Shown: positions 9,221 through 18,706 of the stretch, piece by piece | Layout of the letters: each line of letters begins with the position of its first letter | Position numbering within the stretch: position 1 is the stretch's first letter | Origin: Chloroflexaceae bacterium | Lineage (GTDB): Bacteria; Cyanobacteriota; Cyanobacteriia; Cyanobacteriales; JAAUTE01 | DNA length: 32,023 nucleotides | Direction: 5' to 3' | Assembly: GCA_012031815.1 (NCBI GenBank) | Contig: JAAUTE010000011.1 | Coordinates: 1-32,023 of the forward strand | Notes under the pieces: model-generated | The model's input: the letters and a program-made list of their open reading frames with translations, nothing else | Databases searched by the model: none | Told to the model about the DNA's origin: nothing | Made by a program: the position numbers and the translations under genes

Positions 9221-9268
9221 GCTTTAACTCTTTAAAATATCGAAAATCTGAGTTTTTTTTCAGAAAGC

Positions 9269-9293
9269 ACCCCTCCCTTTCTTAGAGAGGGGT
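9269..9293. terminator. Possible hairpin between the deacetylase gene and the small membrane peptide
   Basis: ACCCCTC (9269-9275) pairs exactly with GAGGGGT (9287-9293) across an 11-base loop. It lies between two convergent genes. There is no T-run directly after the stem on either strand, although TTTTTTTT sits just before it at 9253-9260, so termination is only suggested. Confidence 0.35.
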
Positions 9294-9365
9294 TAATTAG
9301 TGCTTACTCGATTACACCCGCAGAAATTGTGCGATCGCTGAAATGAGCGAACCGAAAATCTCAGC

Positions 9366-9467
9366 TTAAATGAGCTTAATAGCGCGAAAGAGCTTATAAG
9401 CTCCCATTGCAAAAACCGTATAGCCGACCAGGATAGCGATAAAAGCAACAACAGCAGATGGAGTCAT
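9366..9467 (-). CDS. Small single-pass membrane peptide, 33 residues
   Basis: An ORF too short for the track: ATG 9467 to TAA 9366. It reads MTPSAVVAFIAILVGYTVFA followed by MGAYKLFRAIKLI. One hydrophobic helix (about residues 5-22) is followed by a basic tail, the layout of the many 30-40 residue subunits of photosynthetic and NDH complexes in cyanobacteria. I compared it from memory with PsbX, PsbY, PsbN, Psb30, PsaM, PetL, PetM and PetN and found no convincing match. It stands alone between the deacetylase gene and aroB. Without conservation data it could be chance, but composition and position favour a real gene. Confidence 0.5.
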   Translation of the reverse strand: MTPSAVVAFIAILVGYTVFAMGAYKLFRAIKLI

Positions 9468-9539
9468 CGGTTTACCTAGGCAAGATAACGACAATTAGCT
9501 GTTATTGTACTGTTGAAGAAGCTCCCATTTCCATCTGGT

Positions 9540-10643
9540 ATGCAGACCATCGCCGTTAACTTACCGCAGCATTCCTACCAAATCGCCATTTTTCCCCACG
9601 GCCTTCAGCAATTAGGCTCCCAGCTCCGCCAGCTTCCCGTCGGCAACAAAGTTCTGCTCGTTTCCAATCCCACGGTCTTTAACTATTATGGTGAAATTGC
9701 CCGCCAATCCCTGGAGAATGCCGGATTTAGCCTGGCGGTGCATTTAATTCCCGATGGCGAACAGCACAAAACCCTCGATCGCCTGGCAGAGGTTTACGAT
9801 ACGGCTTTATTGCATCGGATTGAGCGCTCTTCAACCCTAATTGCCCTGGGGGGTGGCGTAATCGGCGACATGACCGGATTTGCGGCGGCGACCTGGCTGC
9901 GGGGCGTCAATTTTGTCCAGGTTCCCACGACCCTGCTGGCGATGGTTGATGCCTCCATCGGCGGCAAAACCGGCGTCAACCACCCCCAAGGCAAAAATCT
10001 CATCGGCGCATTTTACCAACCCTGCCTCGTCCTCATCGATCCCCTCACCCTCAAAACCCTCCCCCCTCGCGAGTTTCGGGCCGGCATGGCCGAAGTGATT
10101 AAATACGGCGTTATCTGCGATCGCCCCCTCTTTGATGCCCTAGAACAGGCTCCCTCCCTGGATAGCTTAGAAAAGCTTAGCCCCCAACTCCTAGAGACCA
10201 TTCTCCAGCATTCCTGTCAAGCTAAAGCCACCATTGTCTCCCAAGACGAAAAAGAAGCCGGATTGCGAGCAATTTTAAACTACGGCCACACCCTTGGCCA
10301 TGCGATCGAAAGTTTGACCCATTACAGCCAGTTTCTTCATGGCGAGGCTGTGGCCATGGGCATGGTAGCCGCCGGGGAAATTGCCCGCCGTTTAGACCTG
10401 TGGACAGCAGCGGATGCCCAGCGACAAACCCAACTCATCCACAAAGCCCAATTGCCCAGCCAGATCCCCTCTCACCTAAAAACTAACGCCATTCTTACCG
10501 CCTTGAAAACCGACAAAAAAGTCAAAGACGGCACTGTCCGCTTCGTTTTGCCCACAGCCAACGGCCAGGCGATCGTGGAAGATGGGGTTACGCCAGAAGT
10601 ACTCCGAACAGTCTTAGCAGAAATTGGAGCGATCTCCGATTAA
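9540..10643 (+). CDS. aroB: 3-dehydroquinate synthase
   Basis: A 367-residue protein from ATG 9540 ([17 protein letters not shown]); the TTG at 9513 is not needed. It converts DAHP to 3-dehydroquinate, the second step of the shikimate pathway, using NAD+ and a divalent metal. Visible family motifs are [30 protein letters not shown] in the nucleotide-binding part, [19 protein letters not shown], the metal-ligand region AEVIKYG, and the histidines of [11 protein letters not shown] and HGEAVAMGM. Length is normal and the frame intact. No other aro genes are adjacent. Confidence 0.97.
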   Translation: MQTIAVNLPQHSYQIAIFPHGLQQLGSQLRQLPVGNKVLLVSNPTVFNYYGEIARQSLENAGFSLAVHLIPDGEQHKTLDRLAEVYDTALLHRIERSSTLIALGGGVIGDMTGFAAATWLRGVNFVQVPTTLLAMVDASIGGKTGVNHPQGKNLIGAFYQPCLVLIDPLTLKTLPPREFRAGMAEVIKYGVICDRPLFDALEQAPSLDSLEKLSPQLLETILQHSCQAKATIVSQDEKEAGLRAILNYGHTLGHAIESLTHYSQFLHGEAVAMGMVAAGEIARRLDLWTAADAQRQTQLIHKAQLPSQIPSHLKTNAILTALKTDKKVKDGTVRFVLPTANGQAIVEDGVTPEVLRTVLAEIGAISD

Positions 10644-10954
10644 TTCCCTTTCCCCTGGGTTAAACCCTGGTCACCAATCCGAATTTTCACCAAGTAGCCT
10701 TTTAATAGCCAATCAGGGAATCGCGATAGATTCCTCAAAACTCTTAACAAAAATTTGCTATTTCTTAAATAGAAACTCAAACTAAACCAGTCTGCATAGA
10801 CAGAAGGACTTTTGTCATCACCCTGTCATTAGTGCTTATCCCATTCAACGGTAGGAAAAATTCACCCAAATAGATGACTCAAGTGCGGGAGGGCAGAACT
10901 CCATCAACAGTAATATATTCTTTAGAAAGGTAACGAGTTTTTTCACCTCCAATC
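10644..10954. other. Intergenic region upstream of the ABC permease
   Basis: About 310 bases, AT-rich in the middle. A small inverted repeat GGAATC/GATTCC (10717-10734, 6-base loop) may belong to the end of aroB transcription, but no T-run follows. A 19-codon ORF starts at ATG 10873 and ends 22 bases before the permease start. It has no visible conservation signal and I do not call it as a gene. Confidence 0.4.
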
Positions 10955-12208
10955 ATGGTCTCCATTGCTCGCAAGAACCTGCTAGAGGACTTGCCTCGCT
11001 TTTTAGTTGCCCAAGCCGGTATTATGTTTGCAGTTGGGCTTGTCGCGATCCAGACCGGGATTCTCAACGGCTTTACTCGCTCAACGGTGCGGTTAATTGA
11101 AGATTCCGAGGCAGATTTGTGGGTGGCTTCCGAAAAAATAGTTCATTTTGAGCTAACTGAACCCCTACTGACTAGTCAACTAGAGGAGGCGGAGCAGATT
11201 CCCGGCGTAGCTGTTGCTGAAGCCCTTTTATTGGGTGTAGGTCGCTGGCAAACTCCTCAAGGTCAGCCCGATCCCCTAAAGATCGTTGGCTTTGATCCCC
11301 AAGGGCAACTTTTTCAGCCGGGTTACATCTCAGAAGGGACTGTTAACTCGCTACTCCAGCCTTATCAGGTCATGGTAGACCGGACAAGACTCACTTCTCT
11401 TCAGGCGGAAGGCATAGGCGTTAACGGCACGGTTAACCAGTTGCCCGCTCGCATTGCTGCCATTACAGAAGATAGTCAATCAATCCCGGCGTCAGCTTTT
11501 GTTTTTACCTCATTAGACAATGCCAACACCTATCTCACCAGCAGTCTCAGTACCAAGGTGAATTGCCAACTCCAGGAAAACGATAACCTGCGCTGTACCA
11601 AGGTCTACGAAAACTCCGGTGCAGCGGCTGAAGTTAACCCAGGGACAGCACCCGCTATCTTACCGTTGAGCCAAACTGACGCTATTACCTACATCTTGGT
11701 TAAAGCCCAACCCCAGCAAGACCTGACTGCCCTCAAGCAAAAGCTAGAAGCCGCCCTGAACGAAACCCGCGTTCTAACGACAGCAGAATTATCGCAAATA
11801 ACCCGTCAATTCTGGCAAACGAAGACGGGAGTGGGCTGGATTCTCGGATTAGGCGCAGCTGTTGGGGTTGTAGTGGGCATGGTGGTAGTTACGCAAATTC
11901 TCTATGCCTCAGTCTCCGATCATCTCAAGGAATTTGGCACTCTCAAAGCGATGGGTGCTTCCAACGGCTTGTTGTATCGGATCGTTATGGAGCAGGCTCT
12001 CTGGATGGCTGTTTTGGGCTATGTACCCGGAATGTTGCTCTGTGTAAGCATAAGTGTTTTTGCGGCTGGCCAGGGGATTGTCATTTTGATCACTCCCTTG
12101 ACGGCGGCTGCGGCTCTAGGGTTGGTGGTGGTGATGTGTCTTGGTTCTGGGGCTTTAGCTATCGGTAAGGTGATCCGTCTCGATCCGGCTAGCGTCTTTA
12201 AAGCTTAA
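10955..12208 (+). CDS. ABC transporter permease, FtsX/MacB type (DevC-like)
   Basis: A 417-residue membrane protein with the FtsX-family layout: one N-terminal helix (about 18-40), a large extracytoplasmic domain (about 45-285), then three C-terminal helices (about 290-315, 340-370 and 380-405). The last loops include the typical coupling motif VSDHLKEFGTLKAMGAS. The protein ends VIRLDPASVFKA, as expected for this family. DevC-type permeases work with a DevA ATPase and a DevB adaptor to export glycolipids or other substrates through TolC. The ATPase follows 82 bases downstream, but no DevB-like adaptor gene is present in the window. Confidence 0.88.
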   Translation: MVSIARKNLLEDLPRFLVAQAGIMFAVGLVAIQTGILNGFTRSTVRLIEDSEADLWVASEKIVHFELTEPLLTSQLEEAEQIPGVAVAEALLLGVGRWQTPQGQPDPLKIVGFDPQGQLFQPGYISEGTVNSLLQPYQVMVDRTRLTSLQAEGIGVNGTVNQLPARIAAITEDSQSIPASAFVFTSLDNANTYLTSSLSTKVNCQLQENDNLRCTKVYENSGAAAEVNPGTAPAILPLSQTDAITYILVKAQPQQDLTALKQKLEAALNETRVLTTAELSQITRQFWQTKTGVGWILGLGAAVGVVVGMVVVTQILYASVSDHLKEFGTLKAMGASNGLLYRIVMEQALWMAVLGYVPGMLLCVSISVFAAGQGIVILITPLTAAAALGLVVVMCLGSGALAIGKVIRLDPASVFKA

Positions 12209-12290
12209 GAGTGTTCCCAGCGTTAATTAATCTTAAAAGTTTTTAATAGTTGACGACCCCCTAATTTACTCCCAGAAAAAGGTACCGACC

Positions 12291-13046
12291 GTGTTGATCC
12301 AGCAGTTATCTCCTCAGCGCAACCGCAATCGAACTAAAGCGATCGCTGCACGCGATGTGCGGATGGTCTACCAATCGAGGGCGGAGCGCCATCAGGTACT
12401 TAAAGGTATTGATTTAGAAATTCCCCGTGGGGCCTGTCATGTGTTGATGGGTCCGTCCGGTTCGGGAAAAACGACGCTAGTGTCAATTTTGGCGGGACTG
12501 CTGACACCGACGGCAGGGCAAGTGTTTTTGCTCGATCGCGAAATTACTCAGCTTTCGCCTCGGGAGTTGACTCGCTTCCGGCGAGAGCATTTGGGGTTTG
12601 TGTTTCAGGGGTTTAACCTGTTTCCGGCCTTAAGCGCGGCGGAAAATGTGGAAGTCGCCTTTAACGTCAAGGGAATTCGGGGTAAAGCGGCAGTAGCGGG
12701 GGCCCAATCTCTGCTCGATTTGGTCGGGTTGGGGGATAGGCGCCATTATCGTCCCTGCGATCTCTCCGGGGGACAGAAACAACGGGTGGCGATCGCGAGG
12801 GCATTGGTAGGTGAACCTGAAATTATCATTGCCGACGAACCGACGGCTGCCCTGGATGCTCAAAATGGCCAGGCCATTTCCCAACTGCTGCACCATTTAG
12901 CAAAAGAACAGGGCTGTACAGTGCTGCTGGTGACCCACGATCCTCGCTTGCTCAAGTATGCTGATACGGTTCATTATTTAGAAGATGGGCAAATCCAGCC
13001 TCAGGACTCTAGCCGTGCCAGATTTTATCTCAACAGTGTGGCTTGA
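12291..13046 (+). CDS. ABC transporter ATP-binding protein (DevA/LolD/MacB-like)
   Basis: A 251-residue ATPase beginning with GTG 12291. Walker A is GPSGSGKTT (residues 54-62), the signature is [15 protein letters not shown], Walker B is [12 protein letters not shown], and the H-loop is VTHDPR. The Q-loop region [18 protein letters not shown] is typical of ATPases that pair with FtsX-like permeases. It presumably powers the permease encoded just upstream, acting at the inner side of the cytoplasmic membrane. The N-terminal 20 residues ([12 protein letters not shown]) are poorly conserved, so the exact start is uncertain. Confidence 0.93.
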   Translation: MLIQQLSPQRNRNRTKAIAARDVRMVYQSRAERHQVLKGIDLEIPRGACHVLMGPSGSGKTTLVSILAGLLTPTAGQVFLLDREITQLSPRELTRFRREHLGFVFQGFNLFPALSAAENVEVAFNVKGIRGKAAVAGAQSLLDLVGLGDRRHYRPCDLSGGQKQRVAIARALVGEPEIIIADEPTAALDAQNGQAISQLLHHLAKEQGCTVLLVTHDPRLLKYADTVHYLEDGQIQPQDSSRARFYLNSVA

Positions 13047-13111
13047 ACGGTTGAGGGGTTGTCCAACGGGTTAGCATCAACATAAGTGCAAACTTTGGGC
13101 GATGGTTGAGG

Positions 13112-13640
13112 ATGGAATTACCCAGTGATATTTTGATCTATGCGAAGGGGTCAGGAATTGTGACCCTGTTCTGTTTGGGCTTGGCTGCCTTCGGTTTTGT
13201 GTTTAAGTGGGGCATCCGGTTTCGCTTGGTGGGGGTGACCGGTTTTTTGCTGGTGCTAACGGGTGGACTGTTTGCCCTGAATGTAGCCTTATTCACACGA
13301 ACGGTGGTTCCTGGCGCAGTCCGCTACACGTTGGTTTATGACAATGGCGCTAATCAAACCGCGATCGCCGTGCCCCCCAACCATTACGGAAGCGGCAGTG
13401 ATCGCCACGTTACGCCAGGCATCAGATGACCTGTATTCGCCGGGACGGTTGGGATTGGGCAAAAATCGCTTAACTATCCGCCTGCGTACCGTCATCCACC
13501 CGGAAGAGGGGGTTTCTGTCCCGCTTTACCTGGGGGAGGTGCAACGCTCCCTAACCCAGCGAGAGGATAATGGGCTAAAGCTGCAACTTTTCCCGGAAAA
13601 TCTGGCACAATTGCCGACCCCTACTGATTTGGAGGAATAG
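13112..13640 (+). CDS. Ycf51 (DUF2518) family protein, frameshifted at a C6 run
   Basis: Two track ORFs (13106..13429 and 13338..13640) form one gene from ATG 13112. The first part has two membrane helices and the family-typical FKWGIRFRLVGVTGFLLVLTG, then FTRTVVPGAVRYTLVYDNGA. The frame breaks at CCCCCC (13373-13378). One C fewer gives AIAVPPTITEAAVIATLRQA and a continuous 175-residue protein ending LAQLPTPTDLEE. Ycf51 is conserved in cyanobacteria and some red-lineage plastids and has no established function. It is 65 bases after the ATPase gene and its stop nearly touches the next start, so all four genes here may be one operon. Confidence 0.82.
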
Positions 13641-13646
13641 AATTTG

Positions 13647-14795
13647 GTGAAATCTTCGCAAACGGTTGCGGCGGCTGCCGAGACCGAGACCGCTGCTGTC
13701 CCGCTCCTTATAGCCCCGGCACGGTCTTGCGGGGAAATGGAATTTTAGGACAAACCGCTTCAATTGCCTGTTTCGGCCAGCGCCCTCTGATTGTGGGCGG
13801 CGATCGCAGTTTCAAAATTGTCCATAAGCCGCTACAAGCTTTAGCCAAAAACCATTCCCTGACCCTGACTCAGGCAAGCTATCACCCCGATTGCTCGGAG
13901 ACTTCCTTAGAAGGGTTGCGCGGGGCGGTGGTGTCTCAGCAAGCGGATTTTATTATCGGCGTAGGCGGGGGGAAGGCTCTGGATGCGGCAAAACTTCTGG
14001 CCGAACAATGCCAGTTACCAATTGTCACTATCCCTACTTCGGCGGCAACCTGCGCGGCCTGGTCAGCCCTCTCCAATGTTTACTCCGATGAAGGAGCCTT
14101 TGCCTACGATGTAGCGCTGGCTCGCTGTCCGGATTTGCTGATCCTTGATTATGACCTGATTAAAACGGCTCCCCCCCGCACCCTGGTGGCCGGCATCGGT
14201 GATGCGATCGCCAAATGGTACGAAGCATCGGTGAGCAGCGGCAGTTCTACGGCAACCCTAACGGTGGCAGCATTGCAACAGGCGCGGGTTTTACGGGATC
14301 TACTGCTGCAAAACGCCAAATCTGCTCTACAAGACCCTGGCGGACCTGTTTGGCAGGAAGTCGTTGACGCCACTATTTTGCTCGCCGGGGCGATCGGGGG
14401 GGTTGGGTGGGGCTGCTTGTCGCACAGTCGCCGCTCACGCCGTCCACAATGGTTTAACCCAAATTAGCGGGGGGGGCAAAACCTTACACGGGGAAAAAGT
14501 CGCCTATGGCATTGTCGTTCAATTGCGTTTGGAGGAGCTGGTGACAGGAAGTCAGCTAGCTCTGTCGGCTCGCCAGCAGTTACTCCAGTTTTACGAAGAA
14601 ATTGGACTGCCATCGACCCTGGAAGCCCTCGGATTGGGGGAAGTGGCCCTGTCCGAGCTGCGCCGGGCGACCCTCTTTGCCTGTCGGTCTGATTCCGATA
14701 TCCACCGCTTACCCTTCCCGGTCGTTCCTGAACAACTGCTGGCCGCAATGGTTTCGACTACGGAGCCGAAGGCTAGCAAAGAAGGGCGAGTTTAG
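13647..14795 (+). CDS. GldA-like iron-containing alcohol (glycerol) dehydrogenase, two frameshifts
   Basis: The start is GTG 13647 (or TTG 13644), with GGAGG at 13631-13635 placed correctly upstream and overlapping the end of ycf51. The N-terminus MVKSSQTVAAAAETETAAVP leads to IAPAR. Adding one G at 13723-13724 then gives IAPARVLRGNGILGQ. The middle part has GVGGGKALDAAKL (nucleotide binding), PTSAATCAAWSALS, and GDAIAKWYEA (metal Asp). Removing one G from the G7 run (14396-14402) joins it to GGAACRTVAAHAVHNGLTQI and LHGEKVAYGIVVQL, which carry the metal histidines. The two shifts cancel, giving 382 residues, normal for the family. Members oxidise glycerol or reduce related ketones with NAD(H); the exact substrate is unknown. 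Confidence 0.83.
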
Positions 14796-14847
14796 GATTA
14801 GGGAGGTGGATTGCCGGGATTATCAGCGGTTTTCTCCTCCCGTAGGA

Positions 14848-15831
14848 TTATAGTTGCAGACTGACTAGTTTACGAACAGCCTCGGAAATTTGGGGTGGTT
14901 GGACGATGGTGAGCCGCTCCAACGTACCGTTATAAGGTGTCGGGATGTCCTGGGAAGAAAGCCGAACGACGGGGGCGTCGAGTTCATCAAATAATTGATC
15001 GTTGATTAATGCCGTTAATTCTGCCCCAATTCCCCCGGTTTTCATACATTCTTCCACAATGAGAACACGGTGGGTTTTGCGAACGGAGGTGGCGATGGTG
15101 GGGATATCCAAGGGTTTAAGGGAAATTAGATCGATGATTTCCGGGTCGTAGCCTTGTTTTTCCAGTTGTTTGAGGGATTGCAGGCAGTGGTGACGCATGC
15201 GCGAGTAGGTCAATATTGTCACATCGCTGCCGGGCCGCACGACTTCCGCCTGATCCAACGGCAATAAATATTCGCGATCGGGTAAATTTTCTTTCAAATT
15301 GTAGAGCAAGACATGCTCGAAGAAAATTACCGGGTTATCATCTCGAATGGCGGATTTTAATAAGCCTTTGGCATTGTAGGGGGTCGAACAGGTTACCATT
15401 TTGATGCCAGGAACCGCTTGGAAATAGGCTTCCAGTCGTTGGGAATGTTCGGCCCCCAGTTGGCGTCCCACCCCACCCGGCCCGCGAATAACCAGGGGAA
15501 TTTTAAAGTTACCGCCGGAAGTGTAGCGCAACATGCCCGCATTATTGGCAATTTGGTTGAAGGCGAGCAGCAAAAAACCCATATTCATGCCTTCGATAAT
15601 GGGCCGCAACCCGGTCATGGCCGCGCCTACGGCGAGTCCAGTAAAGCTGTTTTCGGCGATGGGCGTATCCAAAAGCCGCCATTCGCCATATTTTTCGTAG
15701 AGATCTTTAGTGACTTTGTAGGAACCGCCGTAGTGACCAACATCTTCTCCCAGAACGAATACAGTGCCATCTCGGTTCATTTCTTCGTCGATCGCCTCTC
15801 GCAAAGCATTAAACAATAGGGTTTCTGCCAT
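14848..15831 (-). CDS. pdhB: Pyruvate dehydrogenase E1 component, beta subunit
   Basis: The track ORF starts upstream at 15954, but the natural start is ATG 15831 ([18 protein letters not shown]), giving 327 residues; MGKI 12 bases earlier is an alternative. With the alpha subunit it forms the thiamine-diphosphate enzyme that decarboxylates pyruvate and passes the acetyl group to E2. Visible motifs are [37 protein letters not shown], and [19 protein letters not shown], followed by the transketolase C-terminal domain ([17 protein letters not shown]). No alpha-subunit gene is adjacent, as usual in cyanobacteria where pdhA and pdhB are unlinked. The gene converges with the GldA-like gene. Confidence 0.95.
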   Translation of the reverse strand: MAETLLFNALREAIDEEMNRDGTVFVLGEDVGHYGGSYKVTKDLYEKYGEWRLLDTPIAENSFTGLAVGAAMTGLRPIIEGMNMGFLLLAFNQIANNAGMLRYTSGGNFKIPLVIRGPGGVGRQLGAEHSQRLEAYFQAVPGIKMVTCSTPYNAKGLLKSAIRDDNPVIFFEHVLLYNLKENLPDREYLLPLDQAEVVRPGSDVTILTYSRMRHHCLQSLKQLEKQGYDPEIIDLISLKPLDIPTIATSVRKTHRVLIVEECMKTGGIGAELTALINDQLFDELDAPVVRLSSQDIPTPYNGTLERLTIVQPPQISEAVRKLVSLQL

Positions 15832-15987
15832 AATTTTTCCCATCGCAGCAAATGAGATTTTAGCATCAGGGGCGGCGGTTCGGGGATCTTTGCTGAGCTT
15901 GACCCCAGTTGGCTCCTCTCTCCTTTTCTGTGCTTTAGGGTCGGTGAGAGGCAATAAGCCTCCGGCACCGCTTGGCTTCAGGGAAAT

Positions 15988-16296
15988 TTATAAATTGCGC
16001 TGATAATCTTCGAGTATGTCAACCAAGTTGACTTGACATTGCAGGGGCAGAAGGTTGAGCAAGGCGACGTGAGTGCGCCCGCCACCGAGGGGAACGGAAA
16101 TTGCTTCCAGCATTTTGATAACGGCGTCTTCGGTGACAGTTTTGTCAGCAACGAGGGGATAGGCTCGCTCGGCAACGGTGGTGTGCAAGTGGGCGTCACA
16201 GAGGTACAGATGCCATTTGGCGATGTCCATGTAGATTTTATCGCCAATTTCCGCCGCTAAAGCTTCGATATCTTGAGTTGTGCCAGGTTTAGCCAT
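15988..16296 (-). CDS. DUF3181 family protein
   Basis: I take ATG 16296 (MAKPGTTQDIEALAAEIGDK) as the start, giving 102 residues; the track adds ten residues from an earlier non-conserved start. The sequence KIYMDIAKWHLYLCDAHLHTTVAERAYPLV and the end NLVDILEDYQRNL fit DUF3181, a small cyanobacterial family without known function. There is no signal or membrane segment. It overlaps the 2TM gene by 8 bases, so the two are co-translated. pdhB follows about 155 bases downstream on the same strand. Confidence 0.85.
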   Translation of the reverse strand: MAKPGTTQDIEALAAEIGDKIYMDIAKWHLYLCDAHLHTTVAERAYPLVADKTVTEDAVIKMLEAISVPLGGGRTHVALLNLLPLQCQVNLVDILEDYQRNL

Positions 16297-16540
16297 TGGT
16301 TTTAACCGAATAATCGGCGATCGCAAGAATATAGATGAGATGCAGCAGGAGAACCGCGGCCCAGAGGCCGGTAACCCACACCGTCCAGGGCCAGGCAGCC
16401 CCTTTGAGAGTTCTCACAAACCAAAGACCGGAATTGCTAGCGGCAAAAATGGCGACGTGTAGGGCAAAATTCATGCGGTCATCAAGTTTGCGGTAGGCGG
16501 GGTCTTGGCGATCGGGTAGGCGGGGCCAGCGTGGAGGCAT
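16289..16540 (-). CDS. 2TM domain-containing small membrane protein
   Basis: An 83-residue protein with a basic, tryptophan- and proline-rich N-terminus (MPPRWPRLPDRQDPAYRKL). Two membrane helices follow, at about residues 26-42 (HVAIFAASNSGLWFV) and 50-75 (WPWTVWVTGLWAAVLLLHLIYIL). This matches the bacterial 2TM domain, whose function is unknown. It is the first gene of a short operon with DUF3181, and its stop lies inside the DUF3181 start region. Confidence 0.8.
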   Translation of the reverse strand: MPPRWPRLPDRQDPAYRKLDDRMNFALHVAIFAASNSGLWFVRTLKGAAWPWTVWVTGLWAAVLLLHLIYILAIADYSVKTNG

Positions 16541-16847
16541 AGGGTTAAGTGCGGTACTTTTTATTATTTTTCTACCATTTAAAGCTGCCTCCTGCCCCAG
16601 GGAGAGACTGGTATCCAGAAATTGACAATAGCAACTCTTTTTCAGCTAGCCATAGCCCCTTGGGAAATTACCCTTTCCCCGGCCAGGGGATGCGATCACA
16701 ACTGTTGATGGCGCTTGTAGGGGTATACCCAGCCTGTTAAAGCTGAGCCTGCCCAATTTAATGATATTAATTACTATTAAAGGGTGGAGAGCTTCTGGAA
16801 TTTCCCTTGGTTTTACAGGCAGTCAAAGCAGTCTATCCTTAATAATT

Positions 16848-16862
16848 TGAGAATGAGTCTCA
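16848..16862. promoter_or_regulatory. Fur-box-like palindrome upstream of the porin
   Basis: TGAGAATGAGTCTCA is a 7-1-7 type near-palindrome, the form of Fur binding sites. The flanking bases extend it to TTGAGA-N5-TCTCAA. It lies about 95 bases before the start of a porin of the iron-uptake group, which supports iron-dependent repression by a Fur protein. No other Fur-like site was found by eye. Confidence 0.55.
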
Positions 16863-16863
16863 A

Positions 16864-16899
16864 GAAGTTGCGATAAGATAATTGTCTAGGCGCAACTTC
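16864..16899. promoter_or_regulatory. 9-bp perfect inverted repeat in the porin leader
   Basis: GAAGTTGCG (16864-16872) and CGCAACTTC (16891-16899) flank an 18-base AT-rich spacer. It follows the Fur-like site by one base and ends about 58 bases before the porin start. It could form a hairpin in the mRNA leader or be a second operator. Confidence 0.5.
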
Positions 16900-16957
16900 G
16901 TTAGAAATTATGAGCGGTTGCCCTAGAACGGAATTGATTTATTAGAGTGTGAGGACT

Positions 16958-18646
16958 ATGGCAACAATCAAGGTAGGATCACGCATTTTTGCGGGAAATC
17001 TTGGCGTTTTCTTGGGGATTTTGGCGGCAACGAGCGCAACGGCTGGGGAGATTCAACCTGAACTCTTCGCTAGCATCGCCAACCCAACTCCTTCTCTGCT
17101 GGCCCAAGCCAGCGATGGCGATCTTTTGAACCAGGTAGAGCGCTACAACCGTGATCTGGTGCCCAGTCGCGCCACGGGGCAGGTGAGTGATGTGCGAGAG
17201 TTACAGGATGTGTCGCCCTCGGATTGGGCTTTTGAGGCCCTGCGGAGTTTAGTCGAGCGCTATGGGTGTATCGAAGGCTATCCCGATCGCACCTATCGCG
17301 GTAATCGAGCCCTGACCCGCTATGAATTTGCGGCGGGGTTAAATTCCTGCTTAAACGCCATTGAGCGCCTCATTGCCCAAAGCGAGGCGGTGGCGCGGGA
17401 GGATTTGGCGACCTTACAGCGGCTCGTTCAAGAATTTGAGGCGGAATTGGCGGCTTTAGGGGCAAGGATTGATAATTTGGAAGGCCGGGTTGCTTTCCTG
17501 GAGGACAATAATTTTTCCACGACAACCAAGCTAGAAGGACAGGTCATCTTTGCTGTGGGACAGATTTTTAGCGGCGAGGATTTTGACGATGGTGGCGATG
17601 CAGACCGCATTACGGTGTTTGGCGATCGCGTCCGCCTGGAGCTATTTACCAGCTTTACCGGAGAAGACGAGCTATTCACCCGATTGTCTGCCGGAAATTT
17701 TCCTGAATTTAGCAGCGTGACCGGGCTGCCCCAAGGGGAAATCGGCTTCGCTCAGCCGGATGGCAACAGTGTGGGGTTAGAGGTGTTGTTTTATGTGTTC
17801 CCGCTGACGGCATCTACCCAAATCTACGTGGCAGCGGCGGGGGGCGCATCGGACGACTTCACGCCCACCTTGAACTTCCTGGATGGAGACGGTGCGGAGG
17901 GAGCGATTTCTGCTTTTGGCACGCGCAACCCGATTTATTTTCAGCAGGAAGATGCTGGTTTGGCAATTATTCAGGAAATTGGCGACAAAGTTTTGCTGAC
18001 CGCCGGTTATCTCGCCAATCCCGCCAATGAACCAGTATCGGGGTCGGGTTTGTTCAATGGCCCCTTCACCGCGATCGCCCAGTTAACCCTTACTCCAGTC
18101 GATCCGTTTAGTATTGGCTTTACCTACGTGCATAGTTATCGCCAAACCGACACCGGAACCGGGACGCGCCTGGCGAATTTGGCCTTTTTTGCGGAGGATG
18201 AGCTGGAGATCGAAGACTTGCCCACCGCCAGCGATTCCTACGGCGTGCAGTTTACCTGGCGCATCGGCGAGCGTTTTGTGTTGGGCGGCTGGGGCGCGTA
18301 CAGCTTCGTGCGAACCCTAGAGTCCTTTGACGGCTTGCTCAATCGGGGCAGCCAAGAGATTGTCAACTGGGCAGTCACCCTGGGATTCCCGGATTTGGGC
18401 AAAGAAGGCAGTGTTGGTGGAATTATCGTCGGCTCTGAACCTTTTGTCGTGGATTCTAACCTAAACATTCCCGGACAAGAGAACGAAGACGAGGATTTTT
18501 CCCTCCATGTCGAAGCCTTCTACGAGTATCAAATCAGCGACAATATTGCTATTACGCCCGGTGTTATCTGGATTACCTCGCCCAATGGCAACAGTGGTAA
18601 TGAAGATCAAGTGATCGGCGCGGTGCGCACCACCTTTAGTTTTTAG
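16958..18646 (+). CDS. Iron uptake porin (SLH domain plus OprB-type barrel)
   Basis: A 562-residue outer membrane protein from ATG 16958, with a GTG at 16949 as an alternative. It has a signal peptide (cleavage after SATAG is likely). An SLH domain (about residues 75-125: DVSPSDWAFEALRSLVERYG, IEGYPDRTYRGNRALTRYEF) anchors it to the peptidoglycan. A short coiled coil (about 130-180) comes next, then an OprB-like beta barrel to the C-terminal phenylalanine (GAVRTTFSF). This architecture defines the major cyanobacterial porins, several of which carry inorganic iron. The Fur-like site upstream supports an iron role. A strong terminator follows. The frame is intact. Confidence 0.93.
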   Translation: MATIKVGSRIFAGNLGVFLGILAATSATAGEIQPELFASIANPTPSLLAQASDGDLLNQVERYNRDLVPSRATGQVSDVRELQDVSPSDWAFEALRSLVERYGCIEGYPDRTYRGNRALTRYEFAAGLNSCLNAIERLIAQSEAVAREDLATLQRLVQEFEAELAALGARIDNLEGRVAFLEDNNFSTTTKLEGQVIFAVGQIFSGEDFDDGGDADRITVFGDRVRLELFTSFTGEDELFTRLSAGNFPEFSSVTGLPQGEIGFAQPDGNSVGLEVLFYVFPLTASTQIYVAAAGGASDDFTPTLNFLDGDGAEGAISAFGTRNPIYFQQEDAGLAIIQEIGDKVLLTAGYLANPANEPVSGSGLFNGPFTAIAQLTLTPVDPFSIGFTYVHSYRQTDTGTGTRLANLAFFAEDELEIEDLPTASDSYGVQFTWRIGERFVLGGWGAYSFVRTLESFDGLLNRGSQEIVNWAVTLGFPDLGKEGSVGGIIVGSEPFVVDSNLNIPGQENEDEDFSLHVEAFYEYQISDNIAITPGVIWITSPNGNSGNEDQVIGAVRTTFSF

Positions 18647-18675
18647 AAAATTAGCCGTTTTTTGTCGAAACATTC

Positions 18676-18706
18676 AGGTCTGGGGGCGCGTCTCCCAGGC
18701 TTTTTT
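18676..18706 (+). terminator. Intrinsic terminator of the porin gene
   Basis: CTGGGGG pairs with CTCCCAG (one G-T wobble) around CGCGT, with further weak pairing outside. TTTTTT follows directly at 18701. It begins about 30 bases after the porin stop. Confidence 0.85.

Noticed and set aside
10873-10932. 19-codon ORF before the ABC permease
   Set aside because: Too short to support without conservation, and no clear ribosome binding site.
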